Positions 59,893 through 64,000 of a stretch of DNA of 64,000 bases are shown here, piece after piece. Within the stretch, counting starts at the first letter, position 1; every line of letters starts with the position of its first letter. The position numbers and the translations under genes are program-made. The DNA comes from Nemopilema nomurai (lineage: Eukaryota > Cnidaria > Scyphozoa > Rhizostomeae > Rhizostomatidae). Location: NCBI GenBank assembly GCA_003864495.1, contig ML133421.1:2170001-2234000 (forward strand). The letters are read 5' to 3'. The notes below the pieces were generated by a model that saw only the letters and a program-made list of their open reading frames with translations, was not told the origin of the DNA and did no database searches.

Positions 59893-62800
59893 CCGCACTC
59901 TCGTCGTTGATTCAAAAGAGAGCCGAGTATATTTCTGTTCACTGCAAACTTTAAAGTGCATCAACCTCACTGCAAACTTGCACCAACTTCACTGACCACC
60001 AAACTGCCATAAAGGAAATTTGCCCACACTCCCATCGAGTTTTTAACTTCGAACAAAAGTCAGGTTTATATGAACAAAGTGCCGAAAATTTTTTGCCTCA
60101 AAACGTGAATTTCCAAAATTTGCACCGCGAATTGATGATTCATACTGTTGGGGGACACTCTTAAGGACAAACACAAGTGTGCTTTCTCGAACGTAAACGT
60201 GATGTCTTTGCACTTGGAGACTTGTACATCGATCTTTTTGTTAAAGACAGTCAGATAGAATTCATTTTGTAATTATGCAATGAAAAAGTGCCCAAAAGCT
60301 CTCAGATTCCTTCGTTTCTAGACAAAATATTTCTTACTGGCCGTAAGAGGTAAGATGTTGAAAGAATTCTTCTATGTTAAATTTTCATCATCATCATCAT
60401 CATCATCATCATAAGAATAGCTAATAATTATTATCCTGTATAATATTAAGTGAATACTATTTCATTTGCACGACTCCCGAATTTGTATATGCTATGTAAA
60501 TTGTTTGTATACTGTATAAAATGATGTCGTTCTTCCTTCAAGACACTGGTTTATCGAATTCCTAGCAGATTTTATGATATGAAAGGCTTCAGAGATCAGA
60601 TTTCAAACAAGACATTGACTTTATTGAAAGACGAATCGGTCAGCGGTATTGCTTCGGCCAACGCAACATAACAAAACAGAGAAGAACATTTCGCAGACCA
60701 AAAAAGCATGCCATGACTAGAAAAAACATAGCGGAATAGCGATGTGGTTGCTGCCATGGCTCCGTATAAACAAAGATATCTATCAAGCTAGACATATCAC
60801 TACAAATCTTATGGCAAAACATTGATTTGCCTACTTCCTTTCAGCTATAGTGAAAATTGGCAAAACAGTTGTTAGACAACGGCTAAAATGTTTCGACATC
60901 GATCATAGTAAGTTTCGTAAGAAGCAGATAGTACAAATGCAAGCTTTTTTATAATGCTTCGACATCAGCAAATGCAACAAAAGTTTTTTCAGCTCAATCT
61001 TCTTGAATTATGTCATTAACCTCATTTTCCTACCTAATTAATTATACTTTGACAGTTAAGGCGTTTTAATTGCCCAGGATTTGAATGCCTAATTCTTCAG
61101 GGCAGGTAATATTTGCCTATTTGGATGATAATAACTGTTCAGTAGGATGTTGAGAGCATTGATAAATTAAGTGACACCTCAAAACAATGACATCGACTGT
61201 TGACTTTCTAGTTCAGTTCTTGTATGCACGAAGTGGAAAAAACATTCTAGGCATTATTTGACAATTCATCATTTCCATTTTCGGAATGGTCATTATCGGA
61301 ACTTTTTTAATTGCAACGAATGCAGTGAAACAAATAGCGATAACTCAAAGGACCTCTTGCACATCTCATTTTAGAATGTTTCTAGGACACGTTGTGGCAA
61401 CATGGTTTTTTGGAATGTCTAGAGTGACTTATGTTAGTCCTTCAATTTGCCGTTTACAGCTCATATTAACTACAAGTATGCTTTACATTGGCTAACCATC
61501 TAATGGCTGACCTTTGGCTAGAGCACTGTTCCTACTTGTCTGCCCTCCTTATCGATGAAAGAGAGACCTTTCTGGAGGTTACTAAAGAAACCAACTCGAG
61601 CACTGCGCAATCGATTTCACTCGTGTAAAGATGAATACAGATCGACTCCAGAACTTCAAAAGATATATAGTCCCTAGATCACATTTTGGCTCAGTTTAGA
61701 GGAAAGTGAGAAACTCTCTTCCTTGCAGGCCCTATCAAAGTGCCTTTTGGTGACACCCTGAGAGCCTAGCCTTAGGGTAGTAATTGCCTTGGGCGCTACA
61801 TCCGTTAAGAGCAAGAAATCAAATCATCGAGCAACTTAATTCCAATTTAATTTCAGCACAATAACTTTTGATATTTCATATCTTTTGCAAAGCCTGGATA
61901 CAGCTCTGACATTAGGTGCTCAGTATTACGATCGCAAACATCCGCGAAATCTGATCTTTACTATTGGGAAAGATGCAGCAAATCCAATGTTCACGTCGTG
62001 GTACTTCCCCTCGCCGATTCAGAATCGCAGTGCAAATTCAATCAGATATCAGTTATTTCAACCAACCTTTTAGCTGTGTACGACTACAATCATGATGCTT
62101 CACCGGTTTGATACCTTGATGCCCATTCACAATCACATTCAAAGTCAGCAAGAACAAAGTTTATTTCTTCTTTCGTTATTATTATTCTCCTCCCAACAGG
62201 CAGCCAAGACTAGAGATTATTTTTCAGCTTCTTATTTGCTTCAAATAGATAGCTTTCTTTATCTCTTGAGCGATTTACATCGCAGAATGAACTTGCTTGT
62301 TTTTCGTGTGCTAACGTCTGAGGTTTGTAGCTGTCCAGTTTCCTTTTTCTTGCAGCATAATCAAATGTTTCCTTGGAATCCTTGTTTTCTTTCATGTTAT
62401 TGCAGAAACTGATGTGTCTTTGGCAGGAACGAATTCCTTGGAAGGAATCCTTTTCTAGAATCGACGAACGACGTGGTAGCTCCTTCTATTTCTGTCAGAT
62501 AAATGAGCTTGCAAATAATTCAGTTGCTTTTGGCCCAGTGTGATGTCCTTTCACAATCGCAGATTTGATTGTTCTGATTTCATTGTTTCTTTTAATCGGC
62601 TTTATTTTCACTCATTTTCACTCTTCAATCTGTCTCGTGGGCTTTTCCGCCTTTCCCCTTGCTTAATTTTTCGTGTCCTTTGACACTTGATCGTTGAACC
62701 GCATTCTCTACTTATGTTTTCCCTAGCGAACGGTATTTGAGGGTCCCCTGGGGCTTGCAGAATGCTCCTGTTTGCTGGTTGGTCGTGTTTTTTAACTCCT

Positions 62801-64000
62801 TCCACGTGACCTAGCTCACGTTGTTGTATCAGTCCCAGATTCGGCTCACAGCCTTCGGCTCCCCTCATGTGTACGAAGTGAATACTATTCAGATCCATAG
62901 GACACCCCGCCCTCTGCAAGGCGGGAAATGTTTCTCAAAAAAACAAACTGCTTTGCCTACCCAACATACCCGAAAGATACAGGTCGGGTTGCTAATGACC
63001 ATTCTAAGCCTCCCCTTCAATTAGCGCTTTTCCTTGGCAAATATTCAGCATTTACTGAGCTCTCCTCGATACTTCCTAAACTAGTAGCTTTCAAGTAATG
63101 TTTTGGGGCACAGGTTCTTCACGGCATACATATTACCTATTGTATTACTCTGTGCTTTACTCCCACATTAACCCAAGAAGCATTCACCTGGTGTGGCGAT
63201 CGCCTTAGAGCTCAATGCCACTCTAGTGTGGGAATGACGATTGGGTGGCATCTTTCTTCGCTTACCGATAAAAAATCCGCTTACAAAGATTTCATCTGGA
63301 CAATGGCCTTTAAGTATATGAGCACCTGCCAATGAATCAAGCCCATGCCCTTTGAAGATTTTTTACGTCACTTTTATTCCTATTGCTGGAGCTCCGTATT
63401 CCAGATACAAATTTTAAAATTTACTATTTATGTTATTGCTTCTGTTTACATTCATTTCCAGGTAAAATCGTTTTTTGTACATAGATCCAAACACGTTTAG
63501 AAATGCGTCCAGGGCTACAACATCAAAACAATTTTCCATCCTGTCAGTTGTAAAGACTAGAACTTCAAAGCAATATTTTCAAAGAGCCTAGTGTATGAGG
63601 AATTGTATAAGGAAGACACGATCAGAAAATGATAAACAGTACCAAGACTTTCAATGTCTTATCTAACTGGAATTTCAGTTAAAGTCAAAGCATGTTGTTC
63701 ACTATCAAAATTCATTTAGTTATAAACAAACGCTACTCGATATTTCTCAAAACGTGAAAAGTGTACATTATTACAACAAGACACGTTATATAAAGTGTGA
63801 TAGATAAATAAAGTTATGAAGATAGTTACACATAAACGACAATAAGCAGACAGAGCTTACTATTCGAAAGAAATAGTATATTATCAAATAACTTAGCTAT
63901 GGCGTAAAATTAGGCATCTATGATAGCAAAATAATAGCTTTATTTGAAAAAGGCGTCAAGTCTAAAACGGAGAATCCAATGAAACAAATATACAATTGAT
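59893..64000. other. Distal stretch, no gene recognised
   Basis: About 4 kb with a short trinucleotide run but no ORF I can assign. The larger ones, 106 aa on plus at 62092-62412 and 103 aa on minus at 62608-62919, have no domain and no plausible splicing partners. Exons of a gene extending past the window end cannot be ruled out. Confidence 0.4.
60388..60412. repeat. (CAT)n microsatellite
   Basis: Eight uninterrupted CAT triplets downstream of the GPCR gene. Confidence 0.9.

Overview
The window is AT-rich nuclear DNA from an animal. Genes are split by GT-AG introns of a few hundred bases to over 2 kb. They include metazoan families (TNF receptor, ATP7 copper pump, class A GPCR, cyclin I/G, TTC29, EFCAB10), and introns and intergenic DNA are littered with hAT relics, short inverted-repeat elements and minisatellites. 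Gene content, intron style and an intronless short-loop GPCR suit a cnidarian, most likely an anthozoan (coral or anemone); this is inference, since no species marker is present. All exon boundaries were worked out by eye from ORFs, splice-site consensus and phase matching, with no transcript data.

Layout: a minus-strand cyclin I/G-like gene at 2.5-8.7 kb, behind a TAA-flanked MITE at 0.44-0.86 kb. A hAT relic with intact ends sits at 9.96-11.52 kb. A six-exon minus-strand TNF receptor of the TROY/EDAR type lies at 12.67-16.81 kb. A second hAT element is at 19.75-21.39 kb, and a second, incompletely resolved TNF-receptor-like locus at 23.46-25.30 kb (minus). EFCAB10 is at 29.05-30.57 kb (minus).

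The middle, 31-39.7 kb, has no recognised gene. It holds a 2.25-kb minisatellite (about 34-bp unit) and three smaller tandem arrays (39, 30 and 11 bp).

A 17-exon minus-strand copper-transporting P-type ATPase (ATP7A/B type, about 1,181 aa) occupies 39.74-49.89 kb, with every exon junction in phase. A decayed LINE 3' end lies at 51.1-52.2 kb, then plus-strand TTC29 (eight exons, about 500 aa) at 54.0-58.0 kb, an intronless GPCR at 58.97-59.89 kb, and about 4 kb of tail with nothing recognised.

The genes do not form one pathway. Two loose themes are the pair of TNF-receptor loci with the same exon design, and two cilium/sperm-associated genes (EFCAB10 and TTC29). The oddest observations are a second HMA repeat in ATP7 that has lost its CxxC pair, two hAT relics that each keep a different end of the transposase, an orphan cysteine-rich exon, and two nearby but different minisatellites sharing a 15-bp core. 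No clearly new biological system was found.
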